This document shows, in pieces, positions 7,968-17,028 of a stretch of 64,000 nucleotides of DNA. Source of the stretch: Streptantibioticus rubrisoli (lineage in GTDB: Bacteria; Actinomycetota; Actinomycetes; Streptomycetales; Streptomycetaceae); the NCBI RefSeq assembly GCF_024436055.1, contig NZ_JANFNH010000031.1:1-64000 (forward strand), written 5' to 3'. The notes beneath the pieces were generated by a model that was not told where the DNA came from, made no database searches, and was given only the letters and a program-made list of their open reading frames with translations. A program made the position numbers and the translations under genes. The first letter of the stretch is position 1. Each line of letters starts with the position of its first letter.

Positions 7968-9103
7968 CTATGACCCGCGGCCAAGGGCTGTCTCCGGTGC
8001 TTTCAGGCGCCGGTACGGCTTGCGCGGATCCGACTGCTGGGCGCAGGAGTTGAACACGGCGGCGGCCGCCTCGCACACCAGGACGGGGAGAAGTGATCTT
8101 CTCCGCGCTTCCGTCGCCTGAGTTGTAACGGGCGTACTCGGCCGGGAACGCCCGGTCGGTCGAGGTTCCCGTGACGTAGCGGCCATGCTCGCAGGCCCAA
8201 CGCGGGGCCGGGCTCTGCGCACGGGCGTCTGCGATGATTTGGTCCAGTTCCCCGTCATCCTCGGCTGCCGCGCGCCGGATCACCTCGTTGTGCGGCAGCG
8301 GTAGGCGTGCGGTCAGGGCGCAGGCGGCGTCGAAGACACCGTCGAGGACGATGACAGCTGCCGGTCGCCGCTCATAGGCTCGCCGCGCGAGGCGCCAGGT
8401 AGCCGTCAAGACTGACGCCGAGCAGTGCGATGCGGGCCGGGTCGACGCCCGGCTGCCGGGTGAGTAAGTCCGGCCACGCGGCCGACCACGTTCTCCCAGT
8501 ACGGCCGGAAGGTCAGCCCGCCCCGGTGGATGGCCCCGGGCTGGCCGGGGTCGTCGAAGGTCAGGACGGGGTAGCCGCGTTCCTGTCCGCCGACGGCGCC
8601 GAAGAAGTGCAACTCTTCGGCGGCGTCGTCGAATCCGGCTGCGCATCACCAGCGTCAGCTTCGAGCCATCGCCCGCCGCCCGGTAGAAGTAGCCGTGCAA
8701 CACGGTGTCTTCGTACGGGATTTCCACCGGCGTGATCCCGGGGGATGTGGGCGATGGCATCACGAAAGCAGGGACACCACGCTCGTTGGCGTGGCGACGC
8801 GCGGGTCGTCGGGCTCGCCGTGCAGGAAGAACTCGGCCGCCCGGTAGGAGGTGGAAGCACGCAGTGAGTCCTGTCCTGTGCGCTGACGGGATGGCTTGCG
8901 CGGGCGTCGGCCTCTAGGTGACCGGCGGTGGACAGCCAGGCGTCGTGCCAGGCGTCGTGCCAGCCGTCGTAGTGGCCGGAGGTGACTGGTGAGGCCCTCG
9001 CGCCGACTTCGCCGACGTCCGAGCTGCCGTAGACGGCCAGGCCGGGGTTGCGCGAGGTCTCGAACCAGAACTGCTGATCGTCCGGGACGACCAGTTGCTT
9101 CAA
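7968..9103 (-). pseudogene. Alpha/beta hydrolase (acyl-peptidase/Fus2-like family), frameshifted
   Basis: Pieces of one esterase are spread over several minus-strand frames in the right order: LKQLVVPDDQQFWFETSR (from the TTG at 9103), SYRAAEFFLHGEPDDPRVAT, VEIPYEDTVLHGYFYRA, PVLTFDDPGQPGAIHRGGL, ERRPAAVIVLDGVFDAACAL and RWACEHGRYVTGTSTDRAF. In intact relatives these belong to one protein of about 400 residues. At least four frame changes are needed and the end, including the catalytic His region, is missing after about 7970. The TTG start overlaps the NmrA stop (TTGA) behind GGGAG, so it was the last gene of that operon. Confidence 0.85.
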
Positions 9104-9939
9104 CGCATCTCCCTTTCCACCACGGCGCGGAAGGTCCGCGGGGGTCGACCGGTGAGACGGTGGACGGTGTCGGTGACGCGGTCCTCCGCCCCTCCGGCGA
9201 TGGCACGGTCCATGTCGGCCAGCATCGCGGCGAACTCCGCCGGGATCTCCGCCGTGAGGCGATCGCGCATCTGCTCGTAGGACAAACGGCGGTGGACCAC
9301 GGGCCGACTGGTGACCTCGGTGATGATCGTGGCGATGTCGTCGTGACTGAGCGCCTCGGGTCCGGTGAGGACGAGATCGGTGTTGGGGGCTTGCTCGTCG
9401 GTCAGAGCGCGGACGGCCACGGCCGCGATGTCCTCGGCGTCGACGAAGCCGACCCGGCCGCTCCCGGTGGCGGTCCAGATGATGCCGTCTGCACGGATGC
9501 TCACGGCGTGTGCGTGCGTACCGGTGAAGTTCTGCATGAACCACGAGGGTCGCAGTACCGCCCACTGGTCGAAGAGACCGGGAAGAAGCTGGTGCACCGC
9601 TCCCACCGCCGGGCCGCCCTCGGGGATGGCCGAGGAGCTCAGCAGCACCGCGCGCTGCACGCCTGCGGTGCGGGCCTGACGGAGGAACGGCAGCATGACC
9701 GCCGCGGGATCGAAGTCGCCCAGGGGTGGGATGAGGTAGACGCGGTCGACTCCGTCGAGGGCGGCGGCGTGGGTGGCGGGGTCGTACCAGTCGAAGGGGA
9801 CCGGCTCGGCGCCGGCGACCGGGTTGGCCTGACGGCTGGCGGCTTTCACGTGGTGGCCAGCGGCCGTCAGCTGCGCGGCGGTGCGGCTGCCCGTGGTGCC
9901 AGTGGCGCCGATGACCAAAGTGGTGCCTGTGGCAGTCAT
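9100..9939 (-). CDS. NmrA-like NAD(P)-binding protein
   Basis: A 279-residue atypical short-chain dehydrogenase of the NmrA group. The Rossmann loop GATGTTG is at residues 11-17 and the family's VLRPSWFMQNF motif lies near residue 130. There is no classical Tyr-x3-Lys pair, which is normal for NmrA proteins; many are redox sensors or NADPH-quinone reductases. It overlaps the SnoaL-like gene by four bases (ATGA) and the downstream hydrolase relic by three, so the three genes form one translationally coupled operon facing a TetR gene. Confidence 0.88.
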   Translation of the reverse strand: MTATGTTLVIGATGTTGSRTAAQLTAAGHHVKAASRQANPVAGAEPVPFDWYDPATHAAALDGVDRVYLIPPLGDFDPAAVMLPFLRQARTAGVQRAVLLSSSAIPEGGPAVGAVHQLLPGLFDQWAVLRPSWFMQNFTGTHAHAVSIRADGIIWTATGSGRVGFVDAEDIAAVAVRALTDEQAPNTDLVLTGPEALSHDDIATIITEVTSRPVVHRRLSYEQMRDRLTAEIPAEFAAMLADMDRAIAGGAEDRVTDTVHRLTGRPPRTFRAVVEREMR

Positions 9940-10361
9940 CGGCTGCTCCCGGTGAAGTCGGTGCCGGGCTCGAGGACGGCGAGGGGGTTCCAGTAGTCGC
10001 GGTAGGAGGTGATATGCCCGTCTCGTACGGTCACGACGGCGATGTAGGTCATGTCGAAGGGAGCGTCGGTCTCCACCAGGCGGCCAACGCCCCGCATCTC
10101 GACAACGATGGTCTCCGGATCGGTGGTCTGATGGATTGTCAGGGCGGGGAAATCGTGCAGATCGATGTGGTCCGGGTAGTGGTGCATATAGGCGGCGACG
10201 GCTTCCTTGCCCTCCAGGCGCTGGGGCCAGCCCTCGGGGGCGAAGGGGAACTCCATGAGGCCGTCCTCAGCCCACAGGGCGACCCACGCGGCAATGTTCT
10301 TGTCCAGGAGCAGTCGCAGGCTGTGGCGGAACAGATCCACCGCAGAAGTCGGTGCGGACAT
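9936..10361 (-). CDS. SnoaL-like (NTF2-fold) protein
   Basis: A 141-residue single-domain protein of the nuclear transport factor 2/SnoaL fold, with LLLDKNIAAWVALWAEDGLM near the N-terminus, then EFPFAPEGWPQRLEGKEAVA and the closing VRDGHITSYRDYWNPL strand pair. Such proteins act as polyketide cyclases, limonene-epoxide-type hydrolases or isomerases, or as ligand binders. It is the first gene of an operon with the NmrA gene and sits opposite a TetR gene with twin operators. Its reaction cannot be read from the sequence. Confidence 0.85.
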   Translation of the reverse strand: MSAPTSAVDLFRHSLRLLLDKNIAAWVALWAEDGLMEFPFAPEGWPQRLEGKEAVAAYMHHYPDHIDLHDFPALTIHQTTDPETIVVEMRGVGRLVETDAPFDMTYIAVVTVRDGHITSYRDYWNPLAVLEPGTDFTGSSR

Positions 10362-10383
10362 GAGTATCCTCCAGCTTTAGAAT

Positions 10384-10424
10384 CGGACCCTGGGTCCGGT
10401 TTGACGATACGGACCAAGGGTCCG
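10384..10424. promoter_or_regulatory. Two tandem palindromic operators upstream of TetR and SnoaL/NmrA operon
   Basis: Two 15-bp near-perfect palindromes, CGGACCCTGGGTCCG (10384-10398) and CGGACCAAGGGTCCG (10410-10424), lie 26 bases apart centre to centre in the divergent promoter region. A TTGACG, a plausible -35 box, lies between them. Paired sites suggest cooperative binding of two TetR dimers. Confidence 0.8.
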
Positions 10425-10444
10425 GTTCGCAACTGGAGGAGAGC

Positions 10445-11038
10445 ATGACTGAGCGCAAGTCCCGCAAGGACGCGGCCCGTAACCGGGAAGCCGTGCTCGC
10501 GGCCGCCGACGCCCTCTTCGCTCGCTGTGAAAGTCCCGCGGAGGTCACCATGGCTGACGTCGCTTCAGCGGCTGGCGTCGGTAAGGGCACGCTCTTCCGG
10601 GCCTTCGGTGATCGCGCCGGGCTGCTCCGCGCGCTGTACGAGGCACGGCTCGAACCGATCAGGCAGGCCGTCGAAGCGGGCCCACCGCCACTGGGACCCG
10701 CGACCCCACCGCAGGATCGCGTGCCCGCCCTGCTCGACGCCGTCCTATGCTTCAAACTCGACAACCGGCGCCTCGCGCTGGCCTTGGAGGAAAGCGGAAG
10801 CGGCAGCCCTTATCAGGCGGAGCATTACGAGCAGTGGCACGGCCTCCTCCAAGCCATGCTGGAGCAGATCCCCGGCCTGACCGACACCGACTTCACCGCC
10901 CACGCCCTGCTCGCCGCCACCCGAGCCGACCTCGTCGAGCACCTGACCGGAGGAGAGCGTGTGCCGCGCGAAAGGATGCGGGCGCAATTGGCGAACTTCG
11001 CCACCAGAGTTCTGGGCTTGGGCCCACTACAGGCATAG
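10445..11038 (+). CDS. TetR-family transcriptional regulator
   Basis: A 197-residue repressor starting MTERKSRKDAARNREAVLAA. The DNA-binding domain occupies residues 10-60, with VTMADVASAAGVGKGTLFRA as recognition helices; the rest is the helical effector domain. The ATG follows GGAGGAG. The twin palindromes between this gene and the SnoaL-NmrA-hydrolase operon make it the likely repressor of both. The C-terminal half resembles the SCO-type TetR regulators that guard oxidoreductase operons. Confidence 0.92.
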   Translation: MTERKSRKDAARNREAVLAAADALFARCESPAEVTMADVASAAGVGKGTLFRAFGDRAGLLRALYEARLEPIRQAVEAGPPPLGPATPPQDRVPALLDAVLCFKLDNRRLALALEESGSGSPYQAEHYEQWHGLLQAMLEQIPGLTDTDFTAHALLAATRADLVEHLTGGERVPRERMRAQLANFATRVLGLGPLQA

Positions 11039-11040
11039 GC

Positions 11041-11265
11041 CGCCGAGGACGGATCGAGGATGCTGCCGAGCGTCCACTCCGGCGCAGCCCGTCTCGTCCG
11101 CGGCGACCAACTCCGCATCTGCTCACACGGTCAGCCGCTCCGACGGCGTCCGCTTGACCAGACGGATGATTCTTGACCGCTAGGCCTCGGTGATCCGTGG
11201 TTTGCGGCCCTATCCCGCCCAGATCTTCCAGACCGTCCAGGCCTGAGCGGTTGAAGGTGCAACCG
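11041..11265 (-). pseudogene. IS630-family transposase, N-terminal helix-turn-helix fragment
   Basis: The minus strand reads GLDGLEDL, then GRKPRITEA, SRIIRLVKRTPSERLTV and ELVAADETG, each separated by stop codons or single frame steps. These are the consecutive pieces of the DNA-binding half of IS630-type transposases. No catalytic DDE part is present. The fragment abuts the stop codon of the TetR gene. Confidence 0.6.
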
Positions 11266-12163
11266 CTATCGCGCCGTCTTCTCGCTTCAGCTCAACTCGA
11301 CCGCGATCGCCGGAATCCACCAGCCCTCCCAACTCAACTCGAGCATCTGAGCGCCAACGCCGCATCCAGCGGTGCCTTCCGCACCCGCGCCAACCGACGC
11401 AGCACAGCTCCCTCCTCCGCATCACGGCTGCCCTGCTCGCAACGGCACCGGCAAGCACCCGCCCCGAGCACCCGAATCCGTCCCGCCATCAGGTGTTACA
11501 CCCGCAGAAAGCGGACCCCAGCACTACCTAGCTGCGACCACAATCCTCTCTATCCAAAGGCTCCTTCAGTGACAAAACAGGACTCTCGAAAGCAAGGCGA
11601 ATAGCTCGACGCGCAACGCCTTCAGGCGCGGATGAATGTGCAACGGCTGAAGGTCGCGGTTGAACGGCCGCTTGCGGTCGGCGGGACTGCTGCCGCGGAC
11701 CTCACTCCGTCCCGGCCGTGGGCGGTGCCGCGGGCTGGCTTGAACTACACCAGCCTCTGCATCCAGCCGGTATCGGGCCAACCGGCCCTAGCGGAAGACC
11801 AGTCGACCGCTTAGCCGGATCTGAGTAATCCACGCCCATGGCACGGTGGCGACCGCGTAGGTGGCGATGAAACGGTCGTAGCGAGCTGCCTGCGAGCCCG
11901 TGGCACCATCACCCACGACCCATCTTCATGCCCGGGTCTGCGGCGTCCAGGCGGGCATGGGCGGCTGCCGCGAGGTCCGCATCGACCTCCACGCACAGCC
12001 CCCGAAGGACCAGGCTGAGTCTCAGCCAGCCCCCGAGTAGACGTGTCCCAGTCGGGCGCGCGGCCGCCACCCGACGCGCCCCAGTCCTCCCGACACCACT
12101 CCACCCGATCGGCACCCGGCCGATTGCGGCTACTCCGCCCGGCCCGCCAGTCCGGGCACAGCG
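11266..12163. other. About 900 bases with no supported gene
   Basis: Open frames on both strands here are low-complexity or lack starts. On the minus strand near 11812-11890 the string YDRFIATYAVATVPWAWIT resembles the end of a small conserved protein or transposase, but I cannot name it. The upstream part may be further degraded IS630 sequence. Confidence 0.3.
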
Positions 12164-12655
12164 CTACTTGGACTTGCCAGTCCCTGCCACGGCGGCACTC
12201 CGAGCGAAGGCGCACATGCTATCCACGAGATGGCAATAGGCTGGCAAATCTGGCGACTTGACAGGCGGACCAGCAAGCCACTGCTGCCACAGGCCGTCCG
12301 GCGCGAGGAACCGTGCCGGGTGCTCGCTGCCTAACGCCCGGTCGAGGGGCAGCAGCGCGCCCAACGCGAAGGCCTGGTCGTAGAACAGGTCGGACCTTCG
12401 CAGGTACCGCTCCAGGTAGGAGTCGAGCAGCTTGACGTCGGCCTCGGTGGCGAAGGTGGCGAGGCTGGCGCAGTATGCCGCCCCAGCGTATGGCCCTTCG
12501 CTCGCGAGCAGCAGTTCACCGATTCGGCTGCGGAACTCCGTCCTGCGGGACACGGCGATCAACCAGGCCGCTGTCTTGCGTTCACGCCCCCCGCCTTCCA
12601 GCAGGACGCTCAGCTCTTGTGGTGTGGCCTCGGCCGAGGCCCGCCCGATCTCCCG
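12164..12655 (-). pseudogene. DUF6000-family protein, 5'-truncated
   Basis: One open frame reads ATPQELSVLLEGG, then AAWLIAVSRRTEFRSRIGEL, YLERYLRRSDLFYDQAFALG and ALLPLDRALGSEHPARF, the order seen in Streptomyces DUF6000 proteins of unknown function. Homology begins without a start codon at about 12655; there a serine recombinase fragment in another frame takes over. Roughly the first 40 residues of the family are missing. An internal TTG at 12562 could start a shortened 132-residue product, but no ribosome-binding site supports it. Confidence 0.65.
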
Positions 12656-12659
12656 TCCA

Positions 12660-12840
12660 CTGGCTTGGTTCCTTCTGCTGTGATTCGTTCCAGCTCAGGG
12701 GCCTCTGCCGCGTCGAGGCTGGCGAGGGTTGTGAGGGCGGCTTGCCGCTGGTGGTCGAGGTCGTCGTAGACCTCACGCAGTCCGCGCGTGAATGGGTCGT
12801 CCAGGGGATGGGCCTGTGCTTGGAGGGTGAAGCCGGGTGA
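12660..12840 (-). pseudogene. Serine recombinase, C-terminal fragment
   Basis: The minus-strand string AHPLDDPFTRGLREVYDDLD, followed by QRQAALTTLASLDAAEAP, matches the coiled segment near the end of large actinomycete serine recombinases, where DPDDPFT-GLR-TYN-LE-RRAAL is typical. The catalytic resolvase domain and zinc ribbon are absent. It is fused out of frame to the DUF6000 remnant, so a deletion or insertion joined the two. Confidence 0.55.
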
Positions 12841-13072
12841 ACTCGTACCGACGCCTTCGAAGTCAAGGAGCACGCCTCCAGTTTTGGCCCCGCGGCTGAG
12901 TTCAAGCACCGCCACTCCCAAGCCGGGTGCCCGGTCATTCAGCCGGTGCGCCCCCGGGACACCCGGCCGGTTTCCGGCTACCCATCGGGGCGACCAACAC
13001 CGATCGTGAGTCGACACAGAAAAGCCCAGTGACCCACGGGCTGTTGACGGAACAACGGAAAGGCTCACTCCT

Positions 13073-13576
13073 GTGAAACACCGCCCTGCTGCTCTCATGA
13101 CCTCGCTGCTGGCCTCGACCGTGCTCCTGACCGCCCCGGCGGCGGCCCAGGCCGCACAGGTGCCCTCGGGCCGAACCATCCACAACGCTCCGGCCGCGCC
13201 GTCGGTTACCGGCCGCATCACCGGCGTCGGGGGGTGGTGCGTGGACGTCGCCGGTGCCAACACCGCCAACGGCACCCCGATCCAGCAGTACCGCTGCAAC
13301 GGCACCGCGGCCCAGCAGTGGACGGTCGGCACGGACGGCACCCTACGAGCCCTCGGCAAGTGCATGGACGTCTACGGCGGCGGCACCAGACCGAACACCG
13401 CGGTGCAGCTCTACGACTGCAACGGCACCGGAGCCCAACACTGGGCGGTACGCGCGGGCAACATGCTGATGAACCCCCAGTCCGGGCTCTGCCTGTCCAG
13501 CAACGGCTACGGCATCCAGCTGTACATCTGGCGCTGTATTCCAACCCCCGGCGGAATATGGCACCTGCCCGCGTAG
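13073..13576 (+). CDS. Secreted ricin-type beta-trefoil lectin (CBM13-like)
   Basis: A 167-residue protein. Residues 1-28 are a Sec signal peptide (KHRP, hydrophobic core, cleavage near AQA-AQ). The rest is one beta-trefoil with the repeated QxW signatures NGTAAQQWTVG and NGTGAQHWAVR and a third, weaker one ending GGIWHLPA; paired CxDV and LYDCNG cysteines suit disulfides. The fold binds galactose- or xylose-type sugars. It starts at a GTG. Unlike most Streptomyces trefoils it is not joined to a glycoside hydrolase, though a VCBS-like remnant lies just downstream and may be what is left of a longer protein. Confidence 0.88.
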   Translation: MKHRPAALMTSLLASTVLLTAPAAAQAAQVPSGRTIHNAPAAPSVTGRITGVGGWCVDVAGANTANGTPIQQYRCNGTAAQQWTVGTDGTLRALGKCMDVYGGGTRPNTAVQLYDCNGTGAQHWAVRAGNMLMNPQSGLCLSSNGYGIQLYIWRCIPTPGGIWHLPA

Positions 13577-13659
13577 CCCTCGGCAGCGCGTCGAACTAAA
13601 CCTCGCCCGCCGTCTCATCGAGGTACGCGCCTGCCGGACTCGGGCAGGCAGCCAGCCTG

Positions 13660-13866
13660 GACACGACCGGAATCGACCGGGGCGGCACGCTGCTGCCGAT
13701 GGACGTCACCGGCGACGGAGCCGTCGACTTCGTCAACATCTACGCCGACCCGGACAGCACCTTAGCCATGAACATCTTTTGCCTCGGCGTCTACCTGGAC
13801 GTCCTGGAACCCGGGACGGTACGCATTGGCGACTCGGTCACATTACGGGCGATTCGTGATACCTAA
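13660..13866 (+). pseudogene. Mosaic remnant: VCBS-like repeat joined to MOSC-domain end
   Basis: An open frame without a start reads LLPMDVTGDGAVDFVNIYAD, which resembles a calcium-binding FG-GAP/VCBS repeat, and continues into GVYLDVLEPGTVRIGDSVTL and a TAA at 13864. The second part matches the last strand of MOSC sulfur-carrier domains. The two families do not belong together, so this looks like a deletion junction between two dead genes. Confidence 0.45.
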
Positions 13867-14214
13867 GGGCCCCTGGTCGGCGACCTCGATATCGACGTCC
13901 GGTCCCTGGACGAACTTGCCTGAATTTGCTGGTGAATTGGATGCTACACCGGTCCGGGGCATGACCGAAGTCGTCGTCGCCCGGCCGCGCCACCCGTCTG
14001 TCGGCCACGTGTGAAGGGCCACGGACCCAGCCGTCCGGCCTTTCGGCCTGGCGGTAGGAGCGCCAGCACAAGCCGCACTCGCAAAGGTGGGGCATTCGCC
14101 GCAGGCGTCAGGGGGGCCCTGCGCAACTGGTCCACGGCAACCTGACCGTCAGCAGCCATGCAGAGGGCGCCACGTGTGTTTACGTGCGGGCGCGCTCGGC
14201 TGTGACGTGCAGCC
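13867..14214. other. Gap without recognised gene
   Basis: Short open frames only (62-85 residues), none recognised and none with a ribosome-binding site. The stretch ends in the large hairpin at 14215. Confidence 0.35.
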
Positions 14215-14270
14215 GCGGGCGCCGGCATAGCCGCCTCAGTGGTGGCTTGGCGGGCTATGCCAGCGCCCGC
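14215..14270. terminator. Long hairpin terminator
   Basis: Bases 14215-14235 and 14249-14270 are inverted copies over about 21 pairs with one mismatch and one bulge (arms contain GCGGGCGC and GGCATAGCC). The 13-base loop and position just past the stop of the minus-strand secreted-protein gene fit a terminator. It could also stop transcripts from the left. Confidence 0.8.
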
Positions 14271-14281
14271 GCCGAGGTGTC

Positions 14282-15310
14282 TTACGCGGGTGTGAGCCGC
14301 TTGAACCACGTGAGGGGGCTGGTGGTCTTCGCCGACTGGACATAGACGCGTGCGGGAATAGCCACCAAGTGCTCCTGGTTGCCGCTGTCGATGTCGCGGA
14401 GCACGATGTAGCCGACGTAGTACGCGCCGTTGGCCCGGCCTTCCAGGTAACCCTTCTGCCCCTTGGGGATGTTGATTTCGACGGATGTCTCGAGCGTGTT
14501 TTGGACCCTGTTGGTTGAGGTGGTTGCGTAGCTGTAGCTGAAGCTGGCCTCTCCCTGGATCTCGCTCTTCCCGTCGCCGATCTTGGGTGTGATCTTGCCG
14601 CCTGCGGACCACCCTTCCGTCACGCTCTTCTCATTGGTGACGGAAGCCGAGACCTTGTAGGTGAGCTTCGCTTCTCCCGCCACACCATCGCTGGATCCCT
14701 TCACGGGGTACTTGCCGTTCTCGTCGAGCTTGCCGACGAAGACGCACGGCGCGGTCTGTCCGTAAGACGGACTCTTCGGATCCTTGTTGGCCATGCCGCA
14801 GTACTGCTCGGCCTTTTGGCCGCCGCTCCAGGAAAGCACGTCGTCGTTCGTGTTCTGGCGGACATCGTTGTTGGGCTTCTTGCCACCCGGCCATCCGTCG
14901 ACCAGATGACCAGCGCTGTCCCGCAGTGCCTTGGGGTTCTTGGTGTCCGCCTCGTACTGCCGTGCCGCGTTCTGTGCGTCTTGGACCGCCTGGCCAGGGT
15001 CGTACGTGGACTTGACGTCGGCCAGGGCGGCGGGCTTGACGTTGCCGTTGTTGTCCCGGTCCAGCCCGGTGGGGTAGCCCATCACGCTCTCCGAGGCGTT
15101 GACCGGCGCAAACTTGGCCATTGCGTTGACGACGTCTTGGTTGTTCCCATACGTGGAAGGGTCGACGCTGGCGTTCTGGCCGGCATCGGCGAAGGCGGGG
15201 GCCTGGGAGCCGACCAGCGAGATGGCGGTGAGAACCGCACAGGCAGCTGTCCCGGCTACCCAACCGGCCCCGCGTCGGCTTCCCGTGACATGTGTGAGTG
15301 GTGCAGACAT
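14282..15310 (-). CDS. Secreted protein with aerolysin-like beta pattern
   Basis: A 342-residue protein. Residues 1-41 form a signal peptide (RR at 12-13, long hydrophobic core, likely cleavage at AFA-DA), so the mature protein is extracellular. Residues 42-190 are rich in Asp, Asn and Lys with one probable disulfide (QYCGM and APCVF). Residues 225-320 show alternating Ser/Thr and apolar residues (YKVSASVTNEKSVTEGWSAG, FSYSYATTSTNRVQ, LETSVEINIPKGQKGYLEG), the pattern of aerolysin-type beta pore formers. The ATG at 15310 follows GAAGGG; an upstream ATG at about 15345 lacks a site. No immunity-like neighbour is seen. Toxin function is inference. Confidence 0.7.
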   Translation of the reverse strand: MSAPLTHVTGSRRGAGWVAGTAACAVLTAISLVGSQAPAFADAGQNASVDPSTYGNNQDVVNAMAKFAPVNASESVMGYPTGLDRDNNGNVKPAALADVKSTYDPGQAVQDAQNAARQYEADTKNPKALRDSAGHLVDGWPGGKKPNNDVRQNTNDDVLSWSGGQKAEQYCGMANKDPKSPSYGQTAPCVFVGKLDENGKYPVKGSSDGVAGEAKLTYKVSASVTNEKSVTEGWSAGGKITPKIGDGKSEIQGEASFSYSYATTSTNRVQNTLETSVEINIPKGQKGYLEGRANGAYYVGYIVLRDIDSGNQEHLVAIPARVYVQSAKTTSPLTWFKRLTPA

Positions 15311-15970
15311 GGCAATACCCTTCAGTGAGGCGCCGACCGGCATAGCCGACGCAGGTACTCGCGGATGTGGTGTGGCCACCGGAATCGGTGGCAAAATCCC
15401 TGACAGGGATGTGCGAATGACGGCAGTGCGGCAGAGGGTGTCCAAGGCCCAGCGCTGCATTGCCGCCTGGAGTTCTTCGAAGAATGGCCCGGACTTCGTG
15501 TGTGTGAAGTCCGGCGGCTGCGAGGGCCTGTGAGCCCTCTGTTAACCACAGGGACGGAAGCTGTCCCCACATTGGTTGCTCTGAACTCGCCGGTAAGTTT
15601 CGCTGATTTCCCAAGAGCCGCAGAAGGACTTCGCCAACTGTCCGAGCGCAGCGGCACGGGAGTACGACGCGGAAGAAGCGGAGCGGCTCCGCGATGGCGC
15701 CACCAGCGCGTGCGAAGACGTCGCATCCTTCAACGTCCGTCACGAGGGGCAGGTCACGCTGGCGCGAACCCCAGACGCGTCCGTTCCGGGCCTGCGCTGG
15801 CAGTGCCGCCCACGACACCAACCGTCCCGTGGGCGGTCTTGAGAGTCACCGAGCATGCCGTCTTGATCCTCACCCGCTCGCCCGGGGGTCCTGGCAGCCG
15901 TGAGCGGTGGCCAACGCCAACAAGGCCCTGACGGACAGGTGGGCCCTCCGCCGGATGACGCAGCGTGCCC
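15311..15970. other. About 660 bases, no gene supported
   Basis: This is the promoter side of the secreted-protein gene and the 3' flank of the decayed coiled-coil gene. The open frames here are antisense or out-of-frame readings. Nothing coding is recognised. Confidence 0.4.
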
Positions 15971-17028
15971 CTACAGACGGAGCGTGTAGCGCGTGCGCCG
16001 TACCTCTGCGGTGTCGACCTGTCCCGGGTCGCGCTGCGGGCCGCCAAGGAGGCGGCCAAGAACCATCCCGCCGACGCTCCCGGCGGCCTCGGCAGCGCCC
16101 GGCGGCGGGGCTGGTCCGTCCGGCGCTATCGGCAGAGTCGTTTGTGCTGGTTACGGGCTTGTCCGCGGTGGTCGCGGTGTCCGCGGACGGAGTGCGGACA
16201 ACCTCGTCGGCGATAGTCTGCGGCCCCTCGGGCGTAGCAGGGGGCGCGATTCCGATCTGCTCGCGTACGGCGGTCATCCGGCCGCGGTGCGCGTCGAGTT
16301 GGGCGTCTGCCTCTTCCAGAACGCGGTCGTACTCCCACAGTTGCGTGAGCGGCGCCGACCCGGCCGATCCAGTGCCGGTCGGGTGCGTGCCGGGCTGCCG
16401 AGGGTCGGGGTGATCTTGTTGGCGGAGGAGCGCCTCCCAGGCCTGGCGGTGTTCTTCGGCCTTCTGCTGGGCGACGATGCGTAGTTCTTCGGCTTCCTCC
16501 CGCTCTCGCCGGGCGCACTCCAGGCGGGCCTCGTCTTCGGTCAGTTGTCGCTTGTGGTCGCTCAGCTGCCGCTGGATCGCTGTGACGTCCGCTTCGCGCA
16601 GTTCGGAGCGTGCGTGGTCACGTTCCCTTTCCAGGTGAGTGCACCGCTGCTGCAGGTCGGCGATCATGCTGAGGAAGACGTGGATGAGCTGGGTGAGGCC
16701 CAAGAGCGTCTGCTGGGCCTGTACCTGGCCTTGACGGGCCTGCATCGAGGCGGAGCTGCACTTCCACCAGCGTCTGCTGGGCTTGCACCTGGCCCGTACA
16801 GGACTCATCGAGCCGCAGGTGGAGCTGAGCTACTTCGGGTGCGGCGGACGGAGCCGGGGCGGCGGCCACGTGGCGGGCGATCGATGCCTGCTCTGCGGCG
16901 TCCAACAGCTCGCGTCCTTGCCACTGGTTCCGCCCGAACCGGAACCGGGCCTCCAGCTCGCGCAGGGTCAAGGGGCCGTCAGCTCCCGCAACCACGCGGT
17001 CAGCTCTTCGCTTCCGGTGTCTGTCCAT
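15971..17028 (-). pseudogene. Conserved Streptomyces coiled-coil protein with helix-turn-helix-like start, frameshifted
   Basis: The 5' part (from the ATG at 17028, MDRHRKRRADRVVAGADGPL then RELEARFRFGRNQWQ) and the 3' part (LLGLTQLIHVFLSMIADLQ, then a long Glu/Arg-rich coiled coil) lie in different frames; the switch is near 16750. The natural end, VDTAEVRRTRYTLRL and a TAG at 15971-15973, lies in a third frame, so a second shift sits near 16090. Relatives carry about 30 more residues between NQWQ and RELL. Function is unknown; the family resembles Streptomyces proteins with a DNA-binding-like N-terminus. A phrase, GQVQAQQTL, is duplicated here. Confidence 0.65.
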
